From the NCBI GenBank assembly GCA_031291755.1, contig JARLIK010000016.1:1-64000 (forward strand): a stretch of 64,000 nucleotides of DNA, written 5' to 3'. The notes beneath the pieces were generated by a model. It was not told the origin of the DNA, made no database searches, and saw nothing but the letters and a program-made list of their open reading frames with translations. Positions 42,981 through 53,319 of the stretch are shown here, one piece after another. The stretch's first letter is position 1. The number at the start of each line of letters is the position of its first letter. Made by a program: the position numbers and the translations under genes. This DNA is from Acidocella sp. Its GTDB lineage: Bacteria; Pseudomonadota; Alphaproteobacteria; Acetobacterales; Acetobacteraceae.

Positions 42981-45900
42981 AGCGGCGTAAATCAAGCGTG
43001 CGGGGGTATTCGGGTCCCTGCACAGGTTTTGGCTCCGCCATTTTGCCGGGCGTGTGGCCGATACCGAAGAAGCGCGAGCGGCGGCGGGCTTCTGCCGAGT
43101 TGGCATTAACCGGGAAATCGGCGTAGGCGCGGCCGCCAGGGTGCGCGACATGGTGCGTCATACCGCCAATGCTGCGGCCCGACCATTTATCGTAAACATC
43201 AAACACCAGCGGCACCTGGGCGCCGATGGTGGGGTGCAACGCCGAGTATGGCTGCCACGCTTTGAAGCGCACGCCCGCCACATATTCGCCGGGCACTTCG
43301 GTGCGTTGCAGCGGCAATGCGGCACCGTTGCATGAGAGCGTGTAGCGCTCATCAACCCAGCCGGAGACTTTGGTCTGTAAGCGCTCCGCCGAGCTATCAA
43401 CATAGCGGGCGGTACCGCTAGAGGTTTGTTCCTCACCCAGCACATGCCAGGGCTCCAGCGCGTGGCGCAGTTCCACTTTCATATCGCGCACTGCAATTTC
43501 ACCCACCTGCGGGAAGCGGAATTCAATATGGGGAGCAAACCATTCCGGGTTCAGCGGAAAGCCCAACGTTTCAAGCTCGGCCAAGGCATCCTTGAAATCG
43601 GCTTCGGCATAGTGCGGCAGCAGGAATTCATCATGCAGGCGGGTGTCCCAGCGGATCAATCGGCGCTCGTAGGGTTTCTCCCAGAAGGCGGCGATGGCGC
43701 TGCGCATGAGCAGCACTTGCGCGGCTGACATTTCAGCGTGCGGCGGCATTTCAAAGGCGCGGAATTCCACCAGGCCACGGCGGCCAGAAGCTGAATTCGG
43801 GTCGTACATTTTGTCGATGCAGAATTCGGTGCGGTGCGTGTTGCCGGTCATGTCAGCAAAAATATTGCGGAATAGACGGTCCACCATCCAGGGCGGCGTG
43901 TTGCTCTGGCGCGAGACCTGCTGGAAGGCGATTTCCAATTCGTTGAGGGAATCCTGGCGGGCTTCATCGATCCGCGGATGCTGGCTGGAGGGGCCAATGA
44001 ACAGACCGCTGAACAGGAAACTCAGTGAGGGATGGTTATGCCAGAACCCGACCATGGATTTCAGCAAATCGGGCCGCCGCAGGAACGGGCTGTCAGCGGG
44101 TGTGGCACCACCCATCACCACGTGGTTACCGCCGCCGGTGCCGACATGACGGCCATCGAGCATGAATTTCTCAGCCGATAATCCAACCTCGCGCGCCACT
44201 TCATAAAGCTGCGTGGAGCGCTCGACGATTTCCGCCCAGCTATGGGCCGGGTGGATATTGGCTTCGATCACGCCAGGGTCAGGGGTGACGGAGAAGTTCA
44301 AAATCCGCTCATCTTCCGGCGGCAGATAGCCTTCCAGAATCACCTTGCGGCCAAATTCCTCAGCGGTGTCCTCGATGGCGGCGGTCAGTTCCAGCCAATC
44401 CTCGGCGGCATACAAAGGCGGGTAGAACACATGAATAATGCCATCGCGGGCTTCCACCGCCAAAGCGGTGCGCACCAAGCCGGGTTCTTCCTTGCCGACG
44501 ATTGGCGCATCCTGCGGCACCGGGCGGAAGCCCTCGATTGAGGAGCCGGGTGCGGCGGTGCGCAGGCGCTTGAACTCGAATTTTTTCGGCAACTCCTCAC
44601 GCGGGGCGAAGGGGTCAACTTCCGCTTCGATCTCGATATGGTCGGGGTCAGCCCAGGGCAGACCTTCCAGCGGCAGGCGCAACCCGATGGGGCTATCACC
44701 CGGCACCAGGAACATCACGGAATCGCGGAAGAACCATTTGCCGCTCTGCCAGCGGCGCTGGCCATCCTGCACCACCCGGCGCAACGGCAGCACGCTGCCT
44801 ACCGGCTCGGCGAGACCTTGCGCGAACACTTTGGCAAGGCGCTTGCGCTCCAGCTCGTCACGCAATTTGGCGTCCTCGGCCACCACGTTGGCCGGCAGGC
44901 GGTGTTCACGCCAAAGGTAATAATGAATGTCCTCATAGGCCGGGTTGACCAGCCCGGGGTCGATCTGCAGACGCTCGGCCAGCGCTTCAGCGAATTTAGC
45001 GGCGTCCTTGGCCTTTGCATCATCCTTGTCATCGTCGGAGGCCAGTAGTGCCGGGTCACGCCAAACCGGCTCGCCATCCTCGCGCCAATGGGCGTGGATC
45101 GACCAGCGCGGCAGTTGTTCGCCGGGGTAGTGCTTGCCCATGTTGTAGGTAAGTGCGGCACCATGCGCCCATAGCGGGGTGAGCTTGCGGATCAGCCGGC
45201 CAGCATAATGACGCTTGGTGGGGCCCATCGCCTCGATGTTCCACTCCGGCGCTTCCATGTCAGTCGATGAAACAAAGGTGGGTTCACCACCCATGGTCAG
45301 GCGCACATCGCCCTTGGCGAGAGCAAGATCGACCGCCGCACCGCGGGCCAGAATATCCTGCCACTGGCGCGGCGTATAAGGTTTCGTCACGCGCGGGGTT
45401 TCGGCGACGCGGGTAACCTTCATTTCAAAATCGAATTCGGCTTCGCATTCACCAACCAGGCCGGAAATAGCGGCGGCGGAACTTGGCGACGGCGTGGCGG
45501 CAAGCGGAATATGCCCCTCACCCGTCATCAGGCCAGAGGTGGCATCCAAACCAATCCAGCCGGCACCGGGCAGATACACTTCCGCCCAGGCGTGCAGGTC
45601 GGTAAAATCCTCTGTGGGACCAGCCGGGCCATCGCCCACCGGTTTTTGGTCAGCCACCAATTGAATGAGGTAGCCGGAGACAAAACGGGCGGCGAAGCCC
45701 AAATGGCGCATCAAATTCACCAGCAGCCAGGCGGAATCGCGGCAGGAACCTTTGGCCTCGGTGAGGGTTTTCTCGGGCGGCCAGACGCCAGGCTCCATCC
45801 GCACCACGTAAGCGATGCGCTCGGCGATCAAGCGGTTCACCATCACCAGCATGTCATTCATGCGGATTTCTTTGTCGCCAATCGCCGCGGTGACGGCGTT

Positions 45901-46293
45901 GATCAGGCAGCGGAGTTTTTTTCCGGGGCTGCGCAGCGTGCGGAACGGCGCCAACTCCTCTGCCAAAATCTCATCATATTCAAACGGGTAGGTCTCGGCT
46001 TCGGGTTCCAGGAAGAAGTCAAATGGGTTGATGGTGGCCATATCCGCCACCACATCGACCGTCACTTCAAAGCTGGTGACACGTTCTGGGAACACCACGC
46101 GGGCCAGATAATTGCCCTGCGGGTCCTGCTGCCAGTTGAGAAAATGCGGTTCGGGTGAGACTTTCAGCGAATACGAGAGGATCGGCGTGCGGGCATGTGG
46201 TGCCGGACGCAGACGGATGGTCTGCGGCCCCATTGAGACCGGGCGGTCATATTTATACGACGTACGGTGCGTAATGGCGGCATGGATCGACAT
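42973..46293 (-). CDS. Large transglutaminase-DUF2126 protein
   Basis: A 1106-residue two-part protein. Residues 1-~290 are a bacterial transglutaminase-like domain with the Cys184 (KGSCRDSAW), His234 (DLHAWAEVY) and Asp250 (GLDATSG) catalytic triad. The rest is DUF2126, roughly 300-1100. Related proteins occur beside circularly permuted ATP-grasp and alpha-E proteins in a predicted peptide-synthesis or cross-linking system; those partners are not within this window. The substrate is unknown. Start ATG at 46293 gives the conserved N-terminus. Confidence 0.93.
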   Translation of the reverse strand: MSIHAAITHRTSYKYDRPVSMGPQTIRLRPAPHARTPILSYSLKVSPEPHFLNWQQDPQGNYLARVVFPERVTSFEVTVDVVADMATINPFDFFLEPEAETYPFEYDEILAEELAPFRTLRSPGKKLRCLINAVTAAIGDKEIRMNDMLVMVNRLIAERIAYVVRMEPGVWPPEKTLTEAKGSCRDSAWLLVNLMRHLGFAARFVSGYLIQLVADQKPVGDGPAGPTEDFTDLHAWAEVYLPGAGWIGLDATSGLMTGEGHIPLAATPSPSSAAAISGLVGECEAEFDFEMKVTRVAETPRVTKPYTPRQWQDILARGAAVDLALAKGDVRLTMGGEPTFVSSTDMEAPEWNIEAMGPTKRHYAGRLIRKLTPLWAHGAALTYNMGKHYPGEQLPRWSIHAHWREDGEPVWRDPALLASDDDKDDAKAKDAAKFAEALAERLQIDPGLVNPAYEDIHYYLWREHRLPANVVAEDAKLRDELERKRLAKVFAQGLAEPVGSVLPLRRVVQDGQRRWQSGKWFFRDSVMFLVPGDSPIGLRLPLEGLPWADPDHIEIEAEVDPFAPREELPKKFEFKRLRTAAPGSSIEGFRPVPQDAPIVGKEEPGLVRTALAVEARDGIIHVFYPPLYAAEDWLELTAAIEDTAEEFGRKVILEGYLPPEDERILNFSVTPDPGVIEANIHPAHSWAEIVERSTQLYEVAREVGLSAEKFMLDGRHVGTGGGNHVVMGGATPADSPFLRRPDLLKSMVGFWHNHPSLSFLFSGLFIGPSSQHPRIDEARQDSLNELEIAFQQVSRQSNTPPWMVDRLFRNIFADMTGNTHRTEFCIDKMYDPNSASGRRGLVEFRAFEMPPHAEMSAAQVLLMRSAIAAFWEKPYERRLIRWDTRLHDEFLLPHYAEADFKDALAELETLGFPLNPEWFAPHIEFRFPQVGEIAVRDMKVELRHALEPWHVLGEEQTSSGTARYVDSSAERLQTKVSGWVDERYTLSCNGAALPLQRTEVPGEYVAGVRFKAWQPYSALHPTIGAQVPLVFDVYDKWSGRSIGGMTHHVAHPGGRAYADFPVNANSAEARRRSRFFGIGHTPGKMAEPKPVQGPEYPRTLDLRRYA

Positions 46294-46338
46294 GCAAACT
46301 CCTCAAACTTCTACAATCTATCAATCAGCACGGTCGTT

Positions 46339-47592
46339 TTATTTTTGCAATGCAATATCGGTATTGCTGCGCACCAGAACATGCTGCTTTTTGCCCGCAG
46401 AGAGCTTGAGACCGGAGGGACCGCTAATGAGCATGGCTTCATCGGTGATGACCTGATCGTTCAATCTGGCACCACCGCCCCGGATGAGCCGCCTTGCCTC
46501 GCCGTTGCTGGCGGCCAAACCGGCGTGCACGAATAATGCAAAGGCTGGGATTCCCGCTGCAAGTTCGGCTTCCGGGATCTCAATGCTTGGCAGGTTTTCC
46601 GCAACGGCACCCTCGGCGAATGTCTTGCGGGCCGTCTCGGCGGCATCCACGGCGGCGGCGCGGCCATGCGCGAGCGCGGTGGTTTCGGTGGCAAGAATTA
46701 TTTTTGCAGCGTTGATCTCGGCACCGCCGAGCGCCTCCAGCCGGGCGATTTCCTCTAGCGGCAGGTCAGTGAATAGTTTCAGGAAGCGGCCAACGTCGGC
46801 ATCCTCGGTATTTCGCCAAAATTGCCAGTAATGGTAAGGGCTTAGTTTGTCAGCGGTGAGCCAAACCGCACCGGAGGCCGATTTGCCCATTTTGGCACCG
46901 GACGCCGTGGTGAGCAGCGGCGTGGTGAGGCCGAACACGGTTTTCTGGTCAGTCCGGCGGACTAAATCAACACCCGAGACGATGTTGCCCCATTGGTCAG
47001 AGCCACCCATTTGCAGGCTAACACCGTGGCTGCGGCTGAGTTCACGGAAATCATAGCTCTGTAAAATGGAATAGTTAAATTCGAGGAAGGTGAGCCCTTG
47101 GTCGCGTTCCAACCGCGAGCGCACTGAGTCGAATGAGAGCATCCGGTTGATCGAGAAATGCACCCCGACCTCGCGCAGCAGCTCGATATAGCCAAGCTTG
47201 CCCAGCCAGTCGGCGTTATTGACCATGGCAGCATCGGTCGGGCCGCTGCCGAAATTCAGGAACGGCGTGAACACGCGGCGGATGCCGGCGAGGTTATGGG
47301 CGAGGATTTCATCGGTCATCAGCTGGCGGGCTTCTTCCCGGAACGACGGGTCACCGATCTGGCCAGTGCCGCCGCCGACCAGCACAATCGGGCGATGGCC
47401 ATGCTTTTGCAGCAGGCGCAGCAGCATGATTTGCGTTAAGCTGCCGACATGCAGGCTGTCAGCCGTGGGGTCAAAGCCGATATAGCCGGTCACCACGCCC
47501 GCGCTGAGGGCGGCGTTCAACGCTGCCTCATCCGTGCATTGGAATACAAAGCCGCGGGCTTTTGCCTCGGCCAGAAATTCGCTTTGTGCCAT
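46339..47592 (-). CDS. tyrS: Tyrosyl-tRNA synthetase
   Basis: A 417-residue class I synthetase charging tRNA-Tyr. Tyr-binding [16 protein letters not shown] has the HIGH-type motif at 48-51; the KMSKS-type loop is KMGKS near 236; the C-terminal S4 domain (~345-410) contains [14 protein letters not shown]. Length is normal. It is divergent from the GT87-like gene and 45 nt downstream of the DUF2126 gene start. Confidence 0.97.
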   Translation of the reverse strand: MAQSEFLAEAKARGFVFQCTDEAALNAALSAGVVTGYIGFDPTADSLHVGSLTQIMLLRLLQKHGHRPIVLVGGGTGQIGDPSFREEARQLMTDEILAHNLAGIRRVFTPFLNFGSGPTDAAMVNNADWLGKLGYIELLREVGVHFSINRMLSFDSVRSRLERDQGLTFLEFNYSILQSYDFRELSRSHGVSLQMGGSDQWGNIVSGVDLVRRTDQKTVFGLTTPLLTTASGAKMGKSASGAVWLTADKLSPYHYWQFWRNTEDADVGRFLKLFTDLPLEEIARLEALGGAEINAAKIILATETTALAHGRAAAVDAAETARKTFAEGAVAENLPSIEIPEAELAAGIPAFALFVHAGLAASNGEARRLIRGGGARLNDQVITDEAMLISGPSGLKLSAGKKQHVLVRSNTDIALQK

Positions 47593-47718
47593 GAAACCCT
47601 TTGCTCCTTATCCGGCGCGAGGTAGCATGCTTCCCGGATGGGGCAAATGCGAGGTGCGAGGCGCTCGGTTGCTCAATTCACTGGGGTCACGCAGATTTTA
47701 GGGCCGGAGGCGCCAGGG

Positions 47719-48987
47719 ATGGACATGCAGAAGGCGGCGCGGACAGGCTTTTGGGCAGCGCTGCGTTCTGGTGGGTTTCTGACGGCCGAGCGCATTGGCG
47801 TTTATCTCCGCCTGCTGGCCTTCGCCAATCTGGTTGGCGTGGCGCTGGCAATCTGCCGGGCGCATGGCTGGCTGCTGCCGCTGGAGCCGCATATCACCAC
47901 CGAGTTCATGAGCTTTTATGCCGCCGGGCGGCTGGTGGATGCGGGCCAGGCGGCGGCGGTTTACCTGCCCACAGCTGATATGGGCGGCTACATCCACTCA
48001 CTGGATATTCCAGCCGGGTTTGCCGCCATTCAGCAGTCGATCGCGCATGATTCGCAGATCGACCAGTTGGGGTTCTTCTACCCGCCAGTTTACTGGCTGC
48101 TGTGCGCGCCACTGGCTTACCTTGGCTATTATCAGGCGTATTTCGTCTGGGCTGGCCTGGGCGCTGCGGCATGCCTCGGCCTACTGCGCTGTATCACGGG
48201 CCGGTGGAACCTATTGTTACCTGCCGTGGCGTATTACGCGGCGGTGAAAAATGCCGTGGTGGGGGAAAACGCCTTTCTATCAGCAGCCCTGGTAGGGTTC
48301 GGCTTATTGGCTTTAGAGCGGCGTCCTGTACTGGCCGGCGTGCTGTTCGGCGGGCTTTGCTATAAGCCGCATTTTTTGCTGCCGGTTGGTGTATTCTTGC
48401 TGGCGCAATTTCAGTGGCGGGCATTGCTCGGCATGGCCGCCTCGGGTGCTGCGCTGTGCCTGCTCTCGGGCTTATTATTCGGCTGGCAAAGCTGGGTGGA
48501 TTATTTCAGCATCGTGGTGCCGCATGCCGAATGGATGTTTCAGCATCACGGGTTTTCCTATGGCATCCAGATCACGCCGTTCTCAGCCGTGCGGTTGCTG
48601 GGCGGTGGCGTGATCTTCGCCAATGCCGTGCAAGCGGCTGTGATGCTGCTCACCATGGCGGCGCTGTTTATCCTGGCGCGAAGCGGCAGCGCCAATTTGC
48701 GGGCGGCAGCACTGGTGGCGAGCTTTCCGCTGATGGTTTCAGTGATGCTGGATTACGATCTCACCATCTGCGCCCTGGCCGTGGTGTTTTTATACCAGCA
48801 GGCCAGCCGCACCGGGTTTCTGCCCTGGGAAAAAACCCTGCTGGCGGCGATGTTTGTGCTGCCTTTGCTGATATTAGGGCTGCGCACGCATCTGGGCTTG
48901 CCGGTTGATCAGCTCGTCCTAGCGGGTTTCATGCTGCTGCTGCTGCAACGGTTGCAGGCCGAGCGGCGCGGGCTGGTGAGAATCTGA
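47719..48987 (+). CDS. GT87-like (DUF2029) membrane glycosyltransferase
   Basis: A 422-residue protein with about ten hydrophobic segments, typical of the DUF2029 integral membrane transferases that use polyprenyl-linked sugars. Recognisable parts are HITTEFMSFYAAGRLVDAG (~55-75) with the Asp used as a catalytic residue in the family, and LGFFYPPVYWLL (~118). The ATG at 47719 has GGAGG about 8 nt upstream; a longer frame from 47638 is less likely. It overlaps anmK by one base (TGATG). Confidence 0.82.
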   Translation: MDMQKAARTGFWAALRSGGFLTAERIGVYLRLLAFANLVGVALAICRAHGWLLPLEPHITTEFMSFYAAGRLVDAGQAAAVYLPTADMGGYIHSLDIPAGFAAIQQSIAHDSQIDQLGFFYPPVYWLLCAPLAYLGYYQAYFVWAGLGAAACLGLLRCITGRWNLLLPAVAYYAAVKNAVVGENAFLSAALVGFGLLALERRPVLAGVLFGGLCYKPHFLLPVGVFLLAQFQWRALLGMAASGAALCLLSGLLFGWQSWVDYFSIVVPHAEWMFQHHGFSYGIQITPFSAVRLLGGGVIFANAVQAAVMLLTMAALFILARSGSANLRAAALVASFPLMVSVMLDYDLTICALAVVFLYQQASRTGFLPWEKTLLAAMFVLPLLILGLRTHLGLPVDQLVLAGFMLLLLQRLQAERRGLVRI

Positions 48988-50087
48988 TGCGCGCCATCGG
49001 GTTAATGAGCGGGACGTCGCTCGATGGGGTCGATGTGGCCTGGATCGAAACCGATGGCATTACTATTCAACGCACAGGCATGGCGGCCACCCTGCATTAC
49101 CAGCCGGCGCTGCGGGCGGATTTGCGGCGGCTGCTGGATATGGCGCCAACCATTGATAAAAATGATGGATTTTTGCGCGACGCTGAGCGCCGGTTGACCG
49201 AGGACCATGCGATTGCGGTAGCGATGGTGGGACGCAGCGCCGATGTCATCGGCTTTCACGGCCAGACGATTTTACACGCGCCGGAGCAACGCCGCACCTG
49301 GCAGATCGGCGATGCGGCGCACCTGGCGCGATTGAGCCGCATCAAGGTGGTGTATGATTTTCGGAGTGCCGATGTGAAAGCAGGTGGCCAGGGCGCACCA
49401 TTGGTGCCGCTATTTCATGCCGCCATGGCGAACGCATTGGCGAAGCCGTTGCTGATCGTAAATATCGGCGGTGTGGCCAACATCACTTGGCTGGGGGGCG
49501 CCGGGGAAATTCTCGCCTGCGACACCGGGCCCGGCAATGGCCCGCTCGATGACTGGACGCAGCGCCACACCGGCCAGCCGTTTGATAAAAACGGTGCTCT
49601 GGCGGCTTCAGGGCGGGTACAGCGTGAGCGTTTGGCGCAACTGCTTTCACATCCATATTTCGCCCTGCCCGCGCCGAAATCGCTCGACCGGCTCACATTC
49701 TCGAACTTGGTTGCGCAAGCCACGGAGGGTTTAAGTCCCGGTGATGGCGCTGCCACGCTGGCGGCGTTTACGGTGGCCGCCATTGCCGGCGCGCCACTGC
49801 CGCAAAGGCCGCGTCAGGTTTTAGTGTGCGGTGGCGGGCGCAAGAACCCGGTGATCATGGCCGGATTGGCTGAAGTGTTTGAGGTACCGGTAACGGCGGT
49901 TGAGGCGGTGGGTTGGGATGGCGATGCGCTGGAGGCGCAATGCTTTGGGTTTTTGGCCGTGCGCAGCCTGCGCGGTTTACCGCTGTCATTGCCCAGCACC
50001 ACTGGGGTCGCCGAGCCAATGACTGGCGGCAAAGTAGCGACGGCAAAGTTACTGAATGATTTTATAGAGCCGCCAGCCGGTTGCTAA
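48987..50087 (+). CDS. anmK: Anhydro-N-acetylmuramic acid kinase
   Basis: A 366-residue kinase that turns anhydro-MurNAc into MurNAc 6-phosphate in peptidoglycan recycling. AIGLMSGTSLDGVDVAWIE at the N-terminus, GFHGQTILHAPE (~90), and GGVANITWLG with ACDTGPGNG (~160-180) are diagnostic. Its last 39 bp are antisense to the 3' end of the GT-C-like gene. Confidence 0.96.
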   Translation: MRAIGLMSGTSLDGVDVAWIETDGITIQRTGMAATLHYQPALRADLRRLLDMAPTIDKNDGFLRDAERRLTEDHAIAVAMVGRSADVIGFHGQTILHAPEQRRTWQIGDAAHLARLSRIKVVYDFRSADVKAGGQGAPLVPLFHAAMANALAKPLLIVNIGGVANITWLGGAGEILACDTGPGNGPLDDWTQRHTGQPFDKNGALAASGRVQRERLAQLLSHPYFALPAPKSLDRLTFSNLVAQATEGLSPGDGAATLAAFTVAAIAGAPLPQRPRQVLVCGGGRKNPVIMAGLAEVFEVPVTAVEAVGWDGDALEAQCFGFLAVRSLRGLPLSLPSTTGVAEPMTGGKVATAKLLNDFIEPPAGC

Positions 50088-51767
50088 ATCCTGCGACTGC
50101 AAGTGCAACCATGGCGGCGGACGGTTGCCGTTGAGAGCATCCCATAACGTCGTCTCCGGCAGATCAGCAACGAGCAGATAGCGAATAGGGCTGCCGCAAA
50201 AGAGCACGTAGGTGGCTTTGGTAGCGATGACCGCCGCCGGAACGGTAGCGCCCGGCACCGTGCGCCAAGCGTTACTAAGGCGTAAAAATCCTGGCACGCC
50301 ATGCTGATACAGCGAGCCGACCGTCGTGATCTGGGTGCGGAACAATAATTCCGGCGTGGCATCAGGGGGCGCCAGCGTGATGGCGCTTCCGATGGGTGCC
50401 AATAGCGCATCAATGTGGCCCAGGGCGCACGACGGACCGGGTAAGGAAGGTGTTTGTCCAGCCGCGGGGAAGATCGGCAGCAGCGGGATGACCAGGATAC
50501 CGGTAATCGCGCCGACCCGCGCCAGCATCGCCCGCGTTGGCGCAGCGCGAAACCGCCAGGTGACATCGTTCAGCATCACGCCAAGCAAGGCAGCGGTGAT
50601 TTCTGCAGGAAACCCCACGAACAAAATAAATTTCGCTGCCAGAATAAGAGTAAGCAGCAAAATGGCTGACACATAAATCCAGATCATTCGGGCCTGCAGA
50701 CTGCCCGCTTTAAAGATACGAAACATGCCATAAAGCAACGCCAGGAAACCGGGAAATATAAACGGCATATAGTCGTGCGGGCCACGGAGTGGCTGCAATT
50801 CCATCATCACGCCGAAAAACCGGTGGTAATCATCATGGCTCATCAACCCGTAAGGACCCATCGCCACCTGCGGAAACACCGCCACCCAGGCGATCACCAA
50901 TACGGCCATCAGGCCAATCCCGAGCGGGCGATTCAGTTTTGCGGGCTTCCAGTGATCAATCCGCCACAGACACAAACCGCCCACCAGCAATAATAACCCT
51001 AGCATCACATAAACCAGGGAAAGTCGGTCGATCTCTAGGGCGTTGTAGCCGCCCTCGGGGGGGTCAAGTGCCAGGCCAAAACCCATAACGTCAACGAAAC
51101 CGGCGGCGCAGGCAGCGATCACGCTGCCGTTTTTCTCGTGCAGCCAGCGCATCAGCAGCACCGCGAACGCCATGAGAATAAACGGCATGGTCTCAGGCGT
51201 GAGCCAGATCGCCAACCCGCCGCAAACCCCTGCCAGAAAGCCGTGCCAGCGGTCGCCGTGCCAAGCCCGGATGACACAACCCGTGGTGAAGGCGATGAGG
51301 GCCAGCAGCAAAATATGATAATGCACCACCCCCGGCGAGGCGAAGGTTTGCAGCCCCGGCAGAGTGGCGGCAGCTATGGCGGTCACGAATAAAAATGGCC
51401 GCGCCACGAAAGGTTCAATGACAAAGGCCAGCGCCACACCCAGCAGGCCGATACCAAGCGGACTGAGCATATCACCCGCCACCAGCAACGCATGATGCCA
51501 GCCCAGCGAGGGCACAAACGGCAGCGCCAGCGCCCATATGAAAGCATCGAGCAGGCGCGACCATTCCACCATCACCCCGGCGCCGGAATCATCGCGCGCG
51601 ACGTTGATGACCAGATGCCCCTGTTGCACGCCCTGGAAAATCCGCTCCAGCCGCATGTAGCTATCAGGGTCGGTCAGGCTACCGGATAGTACCGCTGGCC
51701 AGCCGTGCCAGCCGAGGATAATATTGCAGCCGGCGGCGAGGGCAAACAGGCCAAGCCAAAGCCTCAT
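50049..51767 (-). CDS. GT-C-like integral membrane protein (oligosaccharyltransferase-type)
   Basis: A 572-residue protein with around 11-13 hydrophobic segments. After the first helix comes DPDSYMRLERIF with Asp33 and Asp35, a DxD-containing external loop as in STT3/AglB/PglB-like GT-C transferases. A C-terminal soluble domain of ~120 residues follows. No WWDYG-type motif was identified, so the oligosaccharyltransferase call is tentative. It overlaps the FMN protein stop by ATGA, so the two are co-transcribed. Confidence 0.65.
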   Translation of the reverse strand: MRLWLGLFALAAGCNIILGWHGWPAVLSGSLTDPDSYMRLERIFQGVQQGHLVINVARDDSGAGVMVEWSRLLDAFIWALALPFVPSLGWHHALLVAGDMLSPLGIGLLGVALAFVIEPFVARPFLFVTAIAAATLPGLQTFASPGVVHYHILLLALIAFTTGCVIRAWHGDRWHGFLAGVCGGLAIWLTPETMPFILMAFAVLLMRWLHEKNGSVIAACAAGFVDVMGFGLALDPPEGGYNALEIDRLSLVYVMLGLLLLVGGLCLWRIDHWKPAKLNRPLGIGLMAVLVIAWVAVFPQVAMGPYGLMSHDDYHRFFGVMMELQPLRGPHDYMPFIFPGFLALLYGMFRIFKAGSLQARMIWIYVSAILLLTLILAAKFILFVGFPAEITAALLGVMLNDVTWRFRAAPTRAMLARVGAITGILVIPLLPIFPAAGQTPSLPGPSCALGHIDALLAPIGSAITLAPPDATPELLFRTQITTVGSLYQHGVPGFLRLSNAWRTVPGATVPAAVIATKATYVLFCGSPIRYLLVADLPETTLWDALNGNRPPPWLHLQSQDLATGWRLYKIIQ

Positions 51768-53203
51768 CCGGCTTGCGCCCTGAAACCGCCGATGCCGCGT
51801 TCGGATTCAGTGACATGCCGGGGCAGAAAGCCCGAAGGGTCAATAAGGCCGCAGGAATGCGCGATGATGGCCACCTCGTCTTGCATCCGCATGGCATAGT
51901 TGGCGACCCGCACGCCTTTATCCATGGGGTCCAGCCCCGCGACGAGTTTGGGGTTCACGGCGGTAACGCCGGTGGGGCAATTGCCGGAGCCGCACTTCAT
52001 TGCCTGGATGCAGCCGAGCGCGAACATAAAACCACGCGCCGAGCTTACAAAATCGGCCCCCATGCAGAGTGCCCAGGCGACTTTATCGGGTGTCACCAAT
52101 TTGCCCGCCGCCAAAATGCGGATGCGTTCCTTCAACCCATGCTCGGCCCGCAGCGCCGCCACGATAGGGAGCGCCTGGGTGATTGGCAGACCCACATAAT
52201 CGGTCAGCGAGGCCGGTGCCGCACCGGTGCCGCCCTCACCGCCGTCAACATGAATATAATCCGGACAATGCTCAGGGTGGGCTGCGCAATCCTCGAACCA
52301 TTCGTCGACGAACGAAGGATCGCCGACCACGAACTTCACCCCCACCGGCTTGCCGGTGACGCTGCGCACCCGGTTCACGAAGGCGCCAAGCTCAGCGATG
52401 CTGCCGATATCGGTATGGCGGTTCGGGCTGATGCTGTCCTGGCCCACTGGAATTCCGCGGATTTCGGCAATTTCCGGCGTGACCTTGTTGGCCGGTAAAA
52501 TCCCGCCTTTGCCGGGCTTGGCACCTTGCGCCAGCTTGACCTCGAACATCCGTACCTGCGGGTAAGCGGCGATGGTGCGCAGCTTGTCCTCAGAGAGCGA
52601 ACCATCGGCCTCGCGCACGCCGTATTTGGCGGTGCCGATCTGCATCACGATATCGCCGCCGCCTTCCAGATGAAATTTTGACAGCCCGCCCTCGCCGGTA
52701 CCCATCCACACGCCGGACAGCTTGGCCCCGCGCGAGAGGGCAGTAACGGCGGCGTGGCTAAGGGCGCCGTAGCTCATGCCGGAAATATTGAAGAAATTCT
52801 TGGCCACAAACGGCTCGCGGGATGCGCCGGGGCCATTGGCGATGCCGATGAGCTTGCCCGGGTAACTGCGCTTCTCGGAATCCAGCACCGGAAATGCCGC
52901 GTTGCGGAACACAAAACTGGGAACATTTTCTGAGCCGAAGCTGACCAGGTTTGAGACGCCCTTCGCCGAGCGATATACCCAGGAGCGCTCCAGCCGGTTA
53001 AACGGCCGCTCCGACCAGTCCGGCAGATACTGGTACTGGCGCATATATTCGCCCCAGGTCTCAGCAAAATAGCGAATATGGCCGATCACGGGGTAGTTGC
53101 GTAAAATGGTATGGTGGGTCTGGCGGATATCATGGAGATAAAGTGCGACGATCCCGCTGGCGATCAGTAACGTGATGATCCCGAGGCTTATTTCGAACAG
53201 CAT
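51764..53203 (-). CDS. FMN-binding glutamate synthase-family protein
   Basis: A 479-residue protein with an N-terminal membrane helix (residues ~5-25) and the alpha-subunit-like FMN barrel. NISGMSYGALSHAAV, VDGGEGGTGAAPASLTD (~280) and the 3Fe-4S cysteine pattern CIQAMKCGSGNCPTG (~400-415) are present. The stand-alone family resembles archaeal-type glutamate synthase large-domain proteins; electron donor and true reaction are unknown. The ATG at 53203 is chosen; a GTG three codons upstream is possible. Confidence 0.9.
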   Translation of the reverse strand: MLFEISLGIITLLIASGIVALYLHDIRQTHHTILRNYPVIGHIRYFAETWGEYMRQYQYLPDWSERPFNRLERSWVYRSAKGVSNLVSFGSENVPSFVFRNAAFPVLDSEKRSYPGKLIGIANGPGASREPFVAKNFFNISGMSYGALSHAAVTALSRGAKLSGVWMGTGEGGLSKFHLEGGGDIVMQIGTAKYGVREADGSLSEDKLRTIAAYPQVRMFEVKLAQGAKPGKGGILPANKVTPEIAEIRGIPVGQDSISPNRHTDIGSIAELGAFVNRVRSVTGKPVGVKFVVGDPSFVDEWFEDCAAHPEHCPDYIHVDGGEGGTGAAPASLTDYVGLPITQALPIVAALRAEHGLKERIRILAAGKLVTPDKVAWALCMGADFVSSARGFMFALGCIQAMKCGSGNCPTGVTAVNPKLVAGLDPMDKGVRVANYAMRMQDEVAIIAHSCGLIDPSGFLPRHVTESERGIGGFRAQAG

Positions 53204-53319
53204 TGCTTCCACCCATTCATTCTGGCGTGGTGCCAGCTATAATTATGTTTTACCCGCCTGTCGCGTGGTGGCCTGTGCCAACCTATATGACAATCATAAG
53301 AAACCCAGCCGAGGATCAG

